From: Flavobacteriaceae bacterium CP2B
Lineage (GTDB): Bacteria > Bacteroidota > Bacteroidia > Flavobacteriales > Flavobacteriaceae
Length of the DNA: 64,000 nt
Assembly: GCA_001683825.1 (NCBI GenBank)
Contig: LXTR01000069.1
Span: 62,001-126,000 of the forward strand
Reading direction: 5' to 3'
The translations under genes were made by a program, and so were the position numbers. Positions 15,844-24,111 of the stretch are shown here, in pieces. Numbering within the stretch: position 1 is the stretch's first letter; every line of letters begins with the position of its first letter. The notes beneath the pieces were generated by a model. It had not been told where the DNA came from, did not search any database, and worked only from the letters and a program-made list of their open reading frames with translations.

Positions 15844-16740
15844 ATGGAAAATATCGGCGCAATATTCGATAACCCCTTAGTAATCAAGGCCCTGAGGTTT
15901 TTTCTCTGGGTTGTTGTGATCATTGTCGCGGTAGGTTTGCTGCGGCGGTTTGCCAAACGCAGGATCGATAATACGGACTACCGGTATAAAACCCAGAAAT
16001 TTATAGAGATCCTTGGCTATGCCATGATCCTGTTGTTGCTGGTCATGTACGTAACCCTGGACACGGTCAAGGACTACACCATCATCATAGGGTTGTTTAC
16101 GGCAGGGATCACCTTCACCCTGCAGGAACTCATCCTGAGCATCGCGGGATCCTTTTACATCTTTTCGGTCCGCGTGTACAAACCCGGCGACAGGATAGAG
16201 ATCAATGGGATCAAAGGAGACGTGATCGATATTGACAGCATTTATACCACCCTCATGGAAATCGGGGAATGGGTAAGCAGTGACAACTACTCCGGCAGGA
16301 TTGTGAAGATCAGCAATGCCTTTGTTTTTAAAGGCCCCATCAAGAATTATTCGATGGATTTTCCCTTTGTCTGGGATGAGCTCAATATATTGGTTACCTA
16401 CGGGTCTGATGTGGCCGTGGCGAAAGAAATCGTACTTCGGGAGGCCAACGACTATTTGATGGACTATACCCGTGATTCACAGGCTAAATGGGGCGAAATG
16501 GTGAGCCGTTATTATATAGAGAATGCCCAGATTGAACCTACCCTTGCCCAGAGCCTCACAGACAACTGGATACAACTGAACCTGAGGTATATCACCGACT
16601 ACCGAAGGAGGCGGGCTACCAGGAACGAGCTATTCGCCCGTATAGAAAGATCGGTGGCCGCTACGGGGGGGAAAGTCACCCTGGCTTCGGAGACCCTGCA
16701 ATTGTTAAAAATTCCGGAAGTCGACGTGCGCGTGCGATAA
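15844..16740 (+). CDS. Small mechanosensitive channel, MscS family
   Basis: A 298-residue MscS-type channel. Membrane helices are near 16-34 and 55-75, and the pore helix is around YTIIIGLFTAGITFTLQELI. The beta domain follows with KPGDRIEINGIKGDVIDID, then a soluble alpha-beta tail. It is shorter at the N-terminus than long MscK-type channels. The channel opens under membrane tension to release osmolytes. It probably reads through from the Usp array; the next gene, a small coiled-coil paralogue, is 62 bp downstream. Confidence 0.88.
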   Translation: MENIGAIFDNPLVIKALRFFLWVVVIIVAVGLLRRFAKRRIDNTDYRYKTQKFIEILGYAMILLLLVMYVTLDTVKDYTIIIGLFTAGITFTLQELILSIAGSFYIFSVRVYKPGDRIEINGIKGDVIDIDSIYTTLMEIGEWVSSDNYSGRIVKISNAFVFKGPIKNYSMDFPFVWDELNILVTYGSDVAVAKEIVLREANDYLMDYTRDSQAKWGEMVSRYYIENAQIEPTLAQSLTDNWIQLNLRYITDYRRRRATRNELFARIERSVAATGGKVTLASETLQLLKIPEVDVRVR

Positions 16741-16802
16741 GTTTTCGTAACTTTAAAGGAGGGAGTGCGATTAAATCTAATTGATAACCAAGGCTTTGCA
16801 AA

Positions 16803-17225
16803 ATGGATGACTTCACGGCTACAGCACAATCGAGGAAGGTAGACCAGCTCTATTTTGACACCAAACACTGGAGGTCGCAACTTCAGTTTACAGGTGATGA
16901 GATTGCGTTTATCCAGAAGCTGCTCCACTCCTATGTATTTGAGCCCAATACCCCCAACCTTTTTGAACGCCTGCGCGGTTATGTAGACCGCTTGGATAGG
17001 GTTTGTAAAGGCAAGAAAGGGGTCATTGAGAAAATTGCCAAACACGAGCGCGGACTGGGCGGCATGCTGGAATGTATGGATAGTGAGTGTGATCTTACCT
17101 ATTACCGCAAGCATGAACAACTCAAGGCCGAAGTCATTTCCTTCCAGGAAAATTTTAAAATCCTGAAATCCGAAATATTCAATTATGCCGGGGGCATTTT
17201 AAAGAAAAGGAAACCAGGAGACTAG
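16803..17225 (+). CDS. Small coiled-coil protein, paralogue 2 of 4
   Basis: A 140-residue soluble protein of the same family as 409-858. The N-terminal motif is HWRSQLQF then EIAFIQKLLHSY, followed by helices rich in K, E and L with a central C-L-E-C-M-D-S-E-C cluster. That cluster of three cysteines in seven residues is absent from the other three paralogues and might respond to redox or bind metal. No operator precedes it; it may be co-transcribed with the MscS gene. A -7-like TAACTTTA lies at 16747-16754. Function unknown. Confidence 0.75.
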   Translation: MDDFTATAQSRKVDQLYFDTKHWRSQLQFTGDEIAFIQKLLHSYVFEPNTPNLFERLRGYVDRLDRVCKGKKGVIEKIAKHERGLGGMLECMDSECDLTYYRKHEQLKAEVISFQENFKILKSEIFNYAGGILKKRKPGD

Positions 17226-17259
17226 CCCCGGCTGGGCACTTACCCCGTTCGCTCACCGG

Positions 17260-17303
17260 CTGATCTTTATCATTGTACTAAGGGGGTCTTCAGGGTATCT
17301 TCG
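17260..17303 (+). promoter_or_regulatory. Operator-promoter 8, coiled-coil paralogue 3
   Basis: The operator CTGATCTTTATCAT is at 17260-17273 and the -7 box TATCTTCG at 17296-17303, with centres 33 bp apart. It leads the gene at 17373 and the lipoprotein after it. The predicted 5' leader is about 66 bases. Confidence 0.8.
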
Positions 17304-17372
17304 TAACGAACCCTATATCGAGCAAAGCGATCGTTAACGTATTTTTCAATTCACGTATAAGCTGAAACCGCT

Positions 17373-17819
17373 ATGAAATATTCCAAACAAAAAAAACATG
17401 CGTATGTGGAATGGATCAGTCCTGAAGAAATGCACCAGGCGGTCCTTTCATGGATTTCCGAGCTAAAATTTGCCAGGGACGAACAAAAATTCCTGAACGA
17501 CCTGGTAAAATCCTATACCCTCCAACTTACAGATCGTCAAATCTTCGCTGAAAGCCGGGAGGTCGTAAGTGGGATCGCCGATGCCGAGCGGGCCCTGATC
17601 ACCCTCATGAAACAGGTACAATCTCATGAAAACCAGTTGGAGATCATGGTCGATGATGTGGACCAACCCAAGATGGAAAAGGCCTACCGGGATACCCACC
17701 GGGACCTGATCGAAGCGGTGGACACCTACCTGACGAGCTATATGAAACTCAAGAAACAGCTATTTGGGATGCTGACCAAAGTGATGAAAAAGGAAAAACA
17801 AAAACGCCTGCTCAATTAA
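17373..17819 (+). CDS. Small coiled-coil protein, paralogue 3 of 4
   Basis: A 148-residue soluble, highly charged protein. The family motif is SWISELKF then EQKFLNDLVKSY, followed by long amphipathic helices and a basic tail (KKEKQKRLLN). There are no cysteines. It leads a two-gene unit with a lipoprotein 9 bp downstream. All four paralogues are of similar size with the motif at the same place, so they are probably old duplicates rather than fragments. Function unknown; a scaffold or small regulatory role is possible but not shown. Confidence 0.75.
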   Translation: MKYSKQKKHAYVEWISPEEMHQAVLSWISELKFARDEQKFLNDLVKSYTLQLTDRQIFAESREVVSGIADAERALITLMKQVQSHENQLEIMVDDVDQPKMEKAYRDTHRDLIEAVDTYLTSYMKLKKQLFGMLTKVMKKEKQKRLLN

Positions 17820-17828
17820 ACCACCTCT

Positions 17829-18485
17829 ATGAAAAAAGGACTTTTTATCCTCGCATTTGTACTACTAAGTTGCTCTGATGCTTCCCTGGTAAGCAGTTGG
17901 AAAAATCCCGACATTGTCATATTCAATGCCGAAAAGGTATTGATTGTGGGGATGGCGCAAGACGAGGAGGCACGCAAAGACTTTGAAACCCGCATGAAAA
18001 GGGAATTCTCCAAAAGGGGGGTAGAGGCTGTAAGGAGTATCGACCTGTTTGACGTGGCCTTTACCAATACAGCCCGTTCGGAGGAAGAACTGAGCGAGGT
18101 GGAGCAGCAACTTCTCGACAAGGATTTTGACGCCATCCTTTTCACCAAGGTGCTGGGGACCGAAAACCGGCAGACCTTTATCGACCGGGTTGCCGAATTT
18201 GATACCAATACCTGGCGTTTTCGGGATGATTACCTGTCAAACCAGCGCATATATTACGAACGGGATTATTACGACAGTTTTACGGTGTATCTGGCAGAGA
18301 CTTCACTCTATTGCATTTGCGTTGGCAAAGACCGGGAATTGATTTGGAGGGGAACCATAGAGGTAACAGAACCCAGGAAAATCAGCAAGACCATCGATAA
18401 TTACATCAAATTGGTGGTGGAAGCCCTGGTGCAACAGGACCTCATTTTTATACAGTCATACAGCAGCCTGGGCACCGGATTATAA
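17829..18485 (+). CDS. Lipoprotein of unknown function (DUF4136-like)
   Basis: A 218-residue secreted protein with signal peptide and lipobox LLSC (Cys near residue 15). The mature part starts with SSWKNPD, which with the following alternating beta segments resembles DUF4136-type outer-membrane-associated lipoproteins; the assignment is tentative. It starts 9 bp after the small coiled-coil gene and shares its operator. It converges with the cardiolipin synthase gene. Confidence 0.6.
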   Translation: MKKGLFILAFVLLSCSDASLVSSWKNPDIVIFNAEKVLIVGMAQDEEARKDFETRMKREFSKRGVEAVRSIDLFDVAFTNTARSEEELSEVEQQLLDKDFDAILFTKVLGTENRQTFIDRVAEFDTNTWRFRDDYLSNQRIYYERDYYDSFTVYLAETSLYCICVGKDRELIWRGTIEVTEPRKISKTIDNYIKLVVEALVQQDLIFIQSYSSLGTGL

Positions 18486-18526
18486 GGCAGGGGCACACCA
18501 CGGGAATAGCCATTGCCATGCCACTT

Positions 18527-19933
18527 TTAAAGCAGAGGGGTAAAAACCCTGGCTACCCCTTCCATCAACCTGCTCCACCAGGAGCGTTCAAGGTGTTCTT
18601 CATAGCGCAATTCACTACATATACGACAATCGTTGATAAAATCTGCCTTTAGTTTTTGGGCGAATTCCTGTTCATAGACCAGGGCGTTTACCTCGTAGTT
18701 GTGCTCAAAACTTCGCACATCGATATTCGCCGTGCCTACCGAGGCGATATCATCATCGCTGACCATGATCTTGCTGTGCAGGAAGCCGGTGGGAAACAGG
18801 AAGATACGTACCCCGGCCTTTAGCAAGGGCTCAAAGTACGATTGCACGCTCCACCTGACGAGTTGGCTATCGCTTTTCATGGAGATCATCAACCGTACGT
18901 CTACCCCACCCAGGGCAGCCACCTGGAGGGCCTTAAGGATTTCCTGGCTGGGGATGATATAAGGGTTGGTGATGTAGATATAGCGGTTGGCCCTGCTGAT
19001 CATTGAAAAATACAGCTGTTCTATGTTGGCGAAGACATCATCGGGCCCGCTATATACTACCTGTACGATGGATGGGTTGCTTTGCGTTGCCACCGTCACG
19101 GGTTTCAGCGATTCTTCCAGTTGTACCTCTGACACCATAAACCAATCAGTGGCGAAAACATAATCAAGGTACGCCACGCAAGGACCCTCCATCCTCAGGT
19201 GCATGTCGTGCCACATGCCCAGCTCTTCATCACCTTTCAAATATTTGTCGGAAATATTGATACCCCCGGTGAACCCTATCTTTCCATCGACGACGATGAT
19301 CTTGCGGTGGTTGCGGTAATTGAGCCCTGTGAGGAACCGCCCGAAGCGGAAGGGCAGAAAGGGGTAGACCTGGACCCCCATCTCCTTTAACTGTCGGATA
19401 TAGGCCCGGCTCAGGGAGTAACTCCCGATGCCGTCATAGATGAGCCGTATACGGACCCCGGCGGCGATTTTCCTGCGAAATAGCTCCAGGAGGCGGTTGG
19501 CGAGTTCCCCCTCCTCATAGATATAGTATTGCAGGTGGATGAACATGGTAGCAGATTCCAGGGCCGTAAATATGGCGTCGAAGGTGGTTTTCCCGTCCTT
19601 GAGGAGGCTTACTTTGTTTTGGGCCGTAGGCGGAAAATGGCAATTATTGGCGATTAATTGCATGATTTTACGGTACTTGGAGGAAGAGTGGGCAGACCAG
19701 TTTTTTTTGGCGAGCTTTCCGAGCTGCAAGCTGCTGCTGCGGCGTTTGGTGAGCTTTCGCTTCCTCCTGTTCCTGCCCAGCATGAGGTAGAGGAGGATGC
19801 CCCCCACCGGAATGGTAAAAATAGCCAGCAGCCAGGCCAGGGTCTTGGAAGGACGTATCCCATGGATCAACAGGCTGATAATGATGGAAAGGGCGCCAAC
19901 GATATAAATAATGAGCAGGGTAGTAACCCACAT
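18527..19933 (-). CDS. cls: Cardiolipin synthase (phospholipase D superfamily)
   Basis: A 468-residue enzyme with two N-terminal membrane helices and two HKD motifs: HRKIIVVD in the first half and HSKIMVSD in the second, each followed by the usual GxxN or GTAN. It joins two phosphatidylglycerol molecules to make cardiolipin at the inner membrane. ATG 19933 is used. A -7-like box TATCTTTA lies on the minus strand at 19968-19975, but there is no operator at the regulon distance, so it seems to be outside the set. Its neighbours include other envelope genes (transpeptidase, Mla transporter). Confidence 0.92.
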   Translation of the reverse strand: MWVTTLLIIYIVGALSIIISLLIHGIRPSKTLAWLLAIFTIPVGGILLYLMLGRNRRKRKLTKRRSSSLQLGKLAKKNWSAHSSSKYRKIMQLIANNCHFPPTAQNKVSLLKDGKTTFDAIFTALESATMFIHLQYYIYEEGELANRLLELFRRKIAAGVRIRLIYDGIGSYSLSRAYIRQLKEMGVQVYPFLPFRFGRFLTGLNYRNHRKIIVVDGKIGFTGGINISDKYLKGDEELGMWHDMHLRMEGPCVAYLDYVFATDWFMVSEVQLEESLKPVTVATQSNPSIVQVVYSGPDDVFANIEQLYFSMISRANRYIYITNPYIIPSQEILKALQVAALGGVDVRLMISMKSDSQLVRWSVQSYFEPLLKAGVRIFLFPTGFLHSKIMVSDDDIASVGTANIDVRSFEHNYEVNALVYEQEFAQKLKADFINDCRICSELRYEEHLERSWWSRLMEGVARVFTPLL

Positions 19934-20015
19934 CCGTTTTAGAATTAAGGAGGTTGGTTGATACGGTTAAAGATAGGTAAGAGATGGCAAAAGAAGGGCA
20001 TGCCTTTCGGTATTT

Positions 20016-20915
20016 TCAAAACCCTGCCGCCCCCCGGGTCGGGCCATACCCATAGATGTCGGCAAATACATGTTCCCTGCCTTGTTCATCCTGTCCGCGA
20101 AGGTCGTAGCGGATTCGGATGCGCGTTCCTACCGGGGCGTAATAATACAACACCCATGAATCTGCTTCCCCCAGGCCAATACATCCGTTGGAATAGGCTT
20201 TTCCAAGCGTTTCCGGATTGGTGGTCGGATGGATCATCTGGCCGTACCTTATGCCATTGATAGAGGTGTGCATCCAGGGGATTTGGGGCATTAAGGTAGT
20301 TTTGCCATCATCCCTCCTGGTGGTATAGAATCGCTTCCCGTCAACGGGATTGTAGAAGTCCGGGAAGCGGTTGTGTTCCACAATGATCCCCTTGCCGGTT
20401 TTGGTGCGCAGGTCTTCCTCCCGCCCCGCTGTTTTTAAATAACGCGTCCGGTTTTGCCCTACCCGGATGGGGAAGGCATACAGCAACAGGCTGTCTCTGT
20501 AAATACGGAGACGGAATTCCGGGATGTTCACATCAATCCAGGTACGGTCCAGGGCATTGTACAGGGCGGTCGCTTCCCGGGCCCCCGGGATGCGCAGGCG
20601 GTCGCCGGGACGGAGTATGACAAGCTGTTGCTGGTCATATACAAAAGAATCCCTGGCCATTAACCGGTAGTAATCCGTTTCAGACAGGGTGTGGATCAAT
20701 CCCGGGTTGGCATGTGCTATGAGGTGTTCCGAGATGGGGTAGGGCAGGCCGGGTTGCAAGGCGGCTGCCAATGAATCCATATATTGAAAGTAGCCGGAAA
20801 CAGCTACAGCCTTCTCTATACGCACCTGCCTGGGCAAGGTTGGGAGCCCTTTTTTAAACCCCTGGCCGTATAGGGTGAGCAAGGGGCACAACAGAATTAT
20901 GGCAAAATACCGCAT
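20016..20915 (-). CDS. L,D-transpeptidase (YkuD family)
   Basis: A 299-residue secreted protein with signal peptide (cleavage near LYGQ). A LysM-like segment (LVILRPGDRLRIP) precedes the YkuD catalytic domain, where H of MIHPTT and S-N-G-C-I-G supply the His and nucleophilic Cys of the HX(n)S(H)GC motif. It cross-links or anchors peptidoglycan in the periplasm by a route not blocked by most penicillins. There is no operator in the 72-bp spacer upstream. Confidence 0.87.
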   Translation of the reverse strand: MRYFAIILLCPLLTLYGQGFKKGLPTLPRQVRIEKAVAVSGYFQYMDSLAAALQPGLPYPISEHLIAHANPGLIHTLSETDYYRLMARDSFVYDQQQLVILRPGDRLRIPGAREATALYNALDRTWIDVNIPEFRLRIYRDSLLLYAFPIRVGQNRTRYLKTAGREEDLRTKTGKGIIVEHNRFPDFYNPVDGKRFYTTRRDDGKTTLMPQIPWMHTSINGIRYGQMIHPTTNPETLGKAYSNGCIGLGEADSWVLYYYAPVGTRIRIRYDLRGQDEQGREHVFADIYGYGPTRGAAGF

Positions 20916-20987
20916 AACGACCGGTCTTTAGGTTGGAAAACGCATTAGCTACAAAGCGGGCAGGGGGCTGTTTTTGCCGTTTCCCGC

Positions 20988-21392
20988 TCAGATTTCGAAG
21001 TCCAGGGCAATGACCTGGACCAGGAAATCATAATATTCCTTTTTGAGCTCCTGGTAGAGTTCCCTTTCCCGGTTCATGCGTTCCCTGTAATCTATATGGG
21101 ACTTATAGCGGATGCGATCAATGGCATTTACCTTTGCCTTCTCGTGCAGGGCCAGGTTGAACTCATGGTCCTCAATGCCATCGCGAATCTCGTCCAGTTT
21201 GGCGCGGTGGATATTGAATTGGTTCTGAAAGTGATCTACCCTGGCGGCGATGTCCTTATCGGTAATGCTACGCGTCAGGGGTTCCAGCTGTTTGTCGAAA
21301 AAACTGAGTTCCAGGTCCCAGAATTTTAGTTCGCTCCTCCACAGTTTGTGTTCAAAATATAGGTCCTCGTTGCAAATAATTGTGTTTTTCAT
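20988..21392 (-). CDS. Small coiled-coil protein, paralogue 4 of 4
   Basis: A 134-residue soluble protein with the family motif LWRSELKF followed by ELSFFDKQLEPL, then long charged helices with many E, K, R and Y residues. There is no signal. ATG 21392 lies about 30 bases after the predicted transcription start. It is controlled by its own operator (21456-21469) and diverges from the Mla operon. That three of the four paralogues have a dedicated operator argues that the family is a core part of this response. Function unknown. Confidence 0.75.
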   Translation of the reverse strand: MKNTIICNEDLYFEHKLWRSELKFWDLELSFFDKQLEPLTRSITDKDIAARVDHFQNQFNIHRAKLDEIRDGIEDHEFNLALHEKAKVNAIDRIRYKSHIDYRERMNRERELYQELKKEYYDFLVQVIALDFEI

Positions 21393-21425
21393 AAGAGGGG
21401 ATTTTTGTGATGTACTTCAATATTC

Positions 21426-21469
21426 TAAAGGTAGAACGTGCCGGGAACGCATCCAATGACCTGCATCAT
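21426..21469 (-). promoter_or_regulatory. Operator-promoter 9, coiled-coil paralogue 4
   Basis: The operator ATGACCTGCATCAT is at 21456-21469. The minus-strand -7 box TACCTTTA is at 21426-21433, with centres 33 bp apart. A second operator for the opposite strand begins 12 bp further on. Confidence 0.83.
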
Positions 21470-21480
21470 AATCCGGGCGG

Positions 21481-21524
21481 ATGACCCCGGTCATTTTAAG
21501 AACCCTCCAGGCCTGCTAACTTCC
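21481..21524 (+). promoter_or_regulatory. Operator-promoter 10, Mla operon
   Basis: The operator ATGACCCCGGTCAT is at 21481-21494 and the -7 box TAACTTCC at 21517-21524, with centres 33 bp apart. The predicted transcript start, about 21528, is only a few bases before ATG 21531, so the first gene may be nearly leaderless or start at ATG 21561. Confidence 0.78.
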
Positions 21525-21530
21525 CCAAAT

Positions 21531-22325
21531 ATGGGAGCTGTTATTTCCTGGTATCGGAAAATGGGGAAAGGCTTGAGGCAATTTCTGATGGAAATTGGCG
21601 AGTTAGCGTTGTTTGCGGCCCGCTTTTTCCGGGAGGCCTTCAAGCGTCCCCTGGAGTTCCGTGAATTCCTGAGGCAGTGTTACCAGATGGGAAACCGCTC
21701 GCTGGTTTTGGTGGGGGTTACAGGATTTATCATTGGCCTGGTGCTCACCCTGCAATCAAGGCCAACGCTTATTGAATTTGGAGCGGTGTCCTGGATGCCC
21801 GATATGGTGGGCATTTCCATCGTGCGGGAATTGGGGCCGGTGATTACCGCCCTGGTTTGTGCCGGGCGCATAGCCTCGGGTATCGGGGCAGAATTGGGAT
21901 CCATGCGCGTCACGGAACAGATAGATGCCATGGAGGTGTCCGGTACCAACCCGTTCAAGTATCTCGTGGTCACCCGGATCTGGGCCACCACCCTTATGCT
22001 GCCCCTGCTGGTGGTCATAGGGGATGCGATAGCGCTTTACGGATCTGCCCTGGTGGAGTATTTCAAAGGGGATGTCTCCTTTCAGCTGTATTTTAACCAG
22101 GTTTTTGACGCCCTGGAATACGGGGATTTGATACCGGCCACTATAAAATCCTTTTTCTTTGGTTTTGCCATAGGCCTGGTAGGCTGTTTTAAAGGGTATA
22201 ACAGTAAAAAAGGGACGGCAGGGGTTGGTTTCGCAGCCAATACGGCGGTCGTTTTTACCTCCATGCTGCTTTTCGTTATAGATTTTGTGGCAGTGATCAT
22301 TTCCGATATTTTTTATGACCTATGA
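21531..22325 (+). CDS. mlaE: MlaE-type ABC permease
   Basis: A 264-residue permease of the MlaE family with about five membrane segments, the conserved RELGPVITALVCAGRIASGIGAELG region cut by the usual coupling helix, and EQIDAMEVSGTNP, the family signature that contacts the ATPase. It moves phospholipids between the inner membrane and the MCE protein. ATG 21531 gives a length like E. coli MlaE; ATG 21561 would leave a normal 5' leader. It heads an mlaE-mlaF-mlaD operon and overlaps mlaF by 4 bp. Confidence 0.9.
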   Translation: MGAVISWYRKMGKGLRQFLMEIGELALFAARFFREAFKRPLEFREFLRQCYQMGNRSLVLVGVTGFIIGLVLTLQSRPTLIEFGAVSWMPDMVGISIVRELGPVITALVCAGRIASGIGAELGSMRVTEQIDAMEVSGTNPFKYLVVTRIWATTLMLPLLVVIGDAIALYGSALVEYFKGDVSFQLYFNQVFDALEYGDLIPATIKSFFFGFAIGLVGCFKGYNSKKGTAGVGFAANTAVVFTSMLLFVIDFVAVIISDIFYDL

Positions 22326-23104
22326 ATAAGGAAGCAGAAGATACCGCAAGGAAAAAGCCCCAAACGGGCGCACGGCCGATGATCAGCATTCGGGGCCTGT
22401 ACAAGCGGTTTGGGGAAAACCGGGTCCTGAATGGTTTTGAAATGGACCTGTTTCAAGGGGAGAACCTGGTAGTCATGGGAAAGTCGGGCTCAGGGAAATC
22501 CGTCATGATCAAATGCCTAGTGGGTTTAATGAAACCCGATGAAGGCCGTATTGAGGTGATGGGAAAGGATATTGCCACCCTTAACCAGGAAGATCTGGAC
22601 GAATTGCGGGCCGATATAGGATTCCTCTTCCAGGGGAGTGCCCTGTACGATTCAATGACGGTACGGGAAAACCTGGAATTTCCCATGCGCCGCCACCGGA
22701 AAAAACTCAACCTCGAGGGCGATACGATGCCTTTGGTACTGGAGGCGCTGGAAAATGTCGGGTTGGCCCATGCCATAGACCTGATGCCCGAGGAATTGTC
22801 GGGCGGGATGAAAAGAAGGGTAGCCCTGGCGAGGACGTTGATCCTTCGCCCAAAGATCATTCTCTATGATGAGCCTACCAGTGGCCTGGATCCGATCACG
22901 GCCAAGGAGATCATACAATTGATGCGCAGCATCCAGCAAAAATATGGCACCTCCTCCCTGATCATTACGCATGATGTGGACTGTGCCCGGGTGATCTCGG
23001 AAAGGATGATCCTTTTGGTGGATGGCATTAACTATGCAGAGGGCACCTATGAGGAGCTGGTGCGTTCCAGTGACCCCAAGGTTGAAGCATTCTTTAAAAA
23101 GTAA
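22322..23104 (+). CDS. mlaF: MlaF-type ABC ATPase
   Basis: A 260-residue ATPase with Walker A GKSGSGKSV, a Q-loop at FLFQGSALYDSMTV (the A-L-Y/F-D-S run is characteristic of MlaF), signature LSGGMKRRVALAR and Walker B IILYDEPTSGLDP. It powers the lipid transporter from the cytoplasm. It starts within the mlaE stop (ATGA) and ends 3 bp before mlaD. A short charged N-terminal extension of about 20 residues is unusual but modest. Confidence 0.92.
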   Translation: MNKEAEDTARKKPQTGARPMISIRGLYKRFGENRVLNGFEMDLFQGENLVVMGKSGSGKSVMIKCLVGLMKPDEGRIEVMGKDIATLNQEDLDELRADIGFLFQGSALYDSMTVRENLEFPMRRHRKKLNLEGDTMPLVLEALENVGLAHAIDLMPEELSGGMKRRVALARTLILRPKIILYDEPTSGLDPITAKEIIQLMRSIQQKYGTSSLIITHDVDCARVISERMILLVDGINYAEGTYEELVRSSDPKVEAFFKK

Positions 23105-23107
23105 ACT

Positions 23108-24091
23108 ATGGACAAATCTTCGTCAGAAAAAATCAAATTGGGCATTTTTGTAATCCTTGGGACAGTCCTCCTGGTCACGGCAGCTTATCTGATTGGGAAC
23201 CGCCAGGATATGTTTGGCAGGACGTTTACCATTTCTTCGGTATTCCGCCACGTGAGCGGCCTGCAGAAGGGCAATAATGTCCGCTATTCAGGGATCAACG
23301 TAGGGACCGTCAAATCCATTAGGATGGAGGAAGATACGGTGATCAGGGTGTTTATGCTCATCGGGGAAAACATGCTGCCTCACCTGAAGAAGAACGCGAT
23401 TGCCACCATTGGCTCCGATGGGCTGGTAGGCAGTATGATCGTCAACATTGTCCCGGGCGACGGCCCAGCCGCAGGCATACAACCCGAGGACGAAATTGCC
23501 TCGTATAGCCGGTTGGCTACAGCCGATATGCTGAGTACCCTGAATGAGACCAATGAGAACGCCTCCAAGCTCACCTCAGACCTGCTGCTGGTCACCGAGT
23601 CCTTAAAAAACGGAAAAGGTACCCTGGGCCGTTTGTTGAACGATACCCTGTTGGCCAATGACCTGACCCTGGCCCTGGCCAGCCTTAAAAGGGCAAGCGG
23701 CCAGGCCAGCACCCTGCTCACGGAACTGAATACTGTTTTTACCGCGGAAAAACTGGAAACCAGCATGGCCGGCCGACTCTTGACCGATTCACTGACCGGG
23801 GACAAGGTAGATACCATTGTCGGTAACCTGGAAGTTTCCAGCCAACAGTTACGCACGACCCTTGGCCGCGTAGACAGCCTGGTGATCCGGATGGGGGCGG
23901 GGGAAGGGGCCCTGGGATACCTGACCGAAGACACCCTCTTTGTGAAGCGACTGGCAAATTCGATGAAAAACATCGAAGAAGGGACGGCCCGCTTCAATCA
24001 AAATATGGAGGCGTTAAAACATAACTTCCTGACCCGCCGGTATTTCAGGAAATTGGAACGGCAATCAGCCAAAGAAGCCCAAGAGCCGTAG
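23108..24091 (+). CDS. mlaD: MCE-domain lipid-binding protein (MlaD type)
   Basis: A 327-residue protein with one N-terminal membrane anchor (about 10-30) and an MCE domain (about 38-118) with the pattern FRHVSGLQKGNNVRYSGINVG. The remaining 200 residues are helical and repetitive, with GTLGRLLNDTLL, AGRLLTDSLTG and GALGYLTEDTLF units, the GxLGxLLxDxxL repeats seen in Bacteroidota MCE proteins. It is held at the periplasmic face and passes lipids to or from the outer membrane. It ends convergently with the GyrI-like gene. Confidence 0.88.
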   Translation: MDKSSSEKIKLGIFVILGTVLLVTAAYLIGNRQDMFGRTFTISSVFRHVSGLQKGNNVRYSGINVGTVKSIRMEEDTVIRVFMLIGENMLPHLKKNAIATIGSDGLVGSMIVNIVPGDGPAAGIQPEDEIASYSRLATADMLSTLNETNENASKLTSDLLLVTESLKNGKGTLGRLLNDTLLANDLTLALASLKRASGQASTLLTELNTVFTAEKLETSMAGRLLTDSLTGDKVDTIVGNLEVSSQQLRTTLGRVDSLVIRMGAGEGALGYLTEDTLFVKRLANSMKNIEEGTARFNQNMEALKHNFLTRRYFRKLERQSAKEAQEP

Positions 24092-24111
24092 CAGCCATCA
24101 GGACAGTTTTT

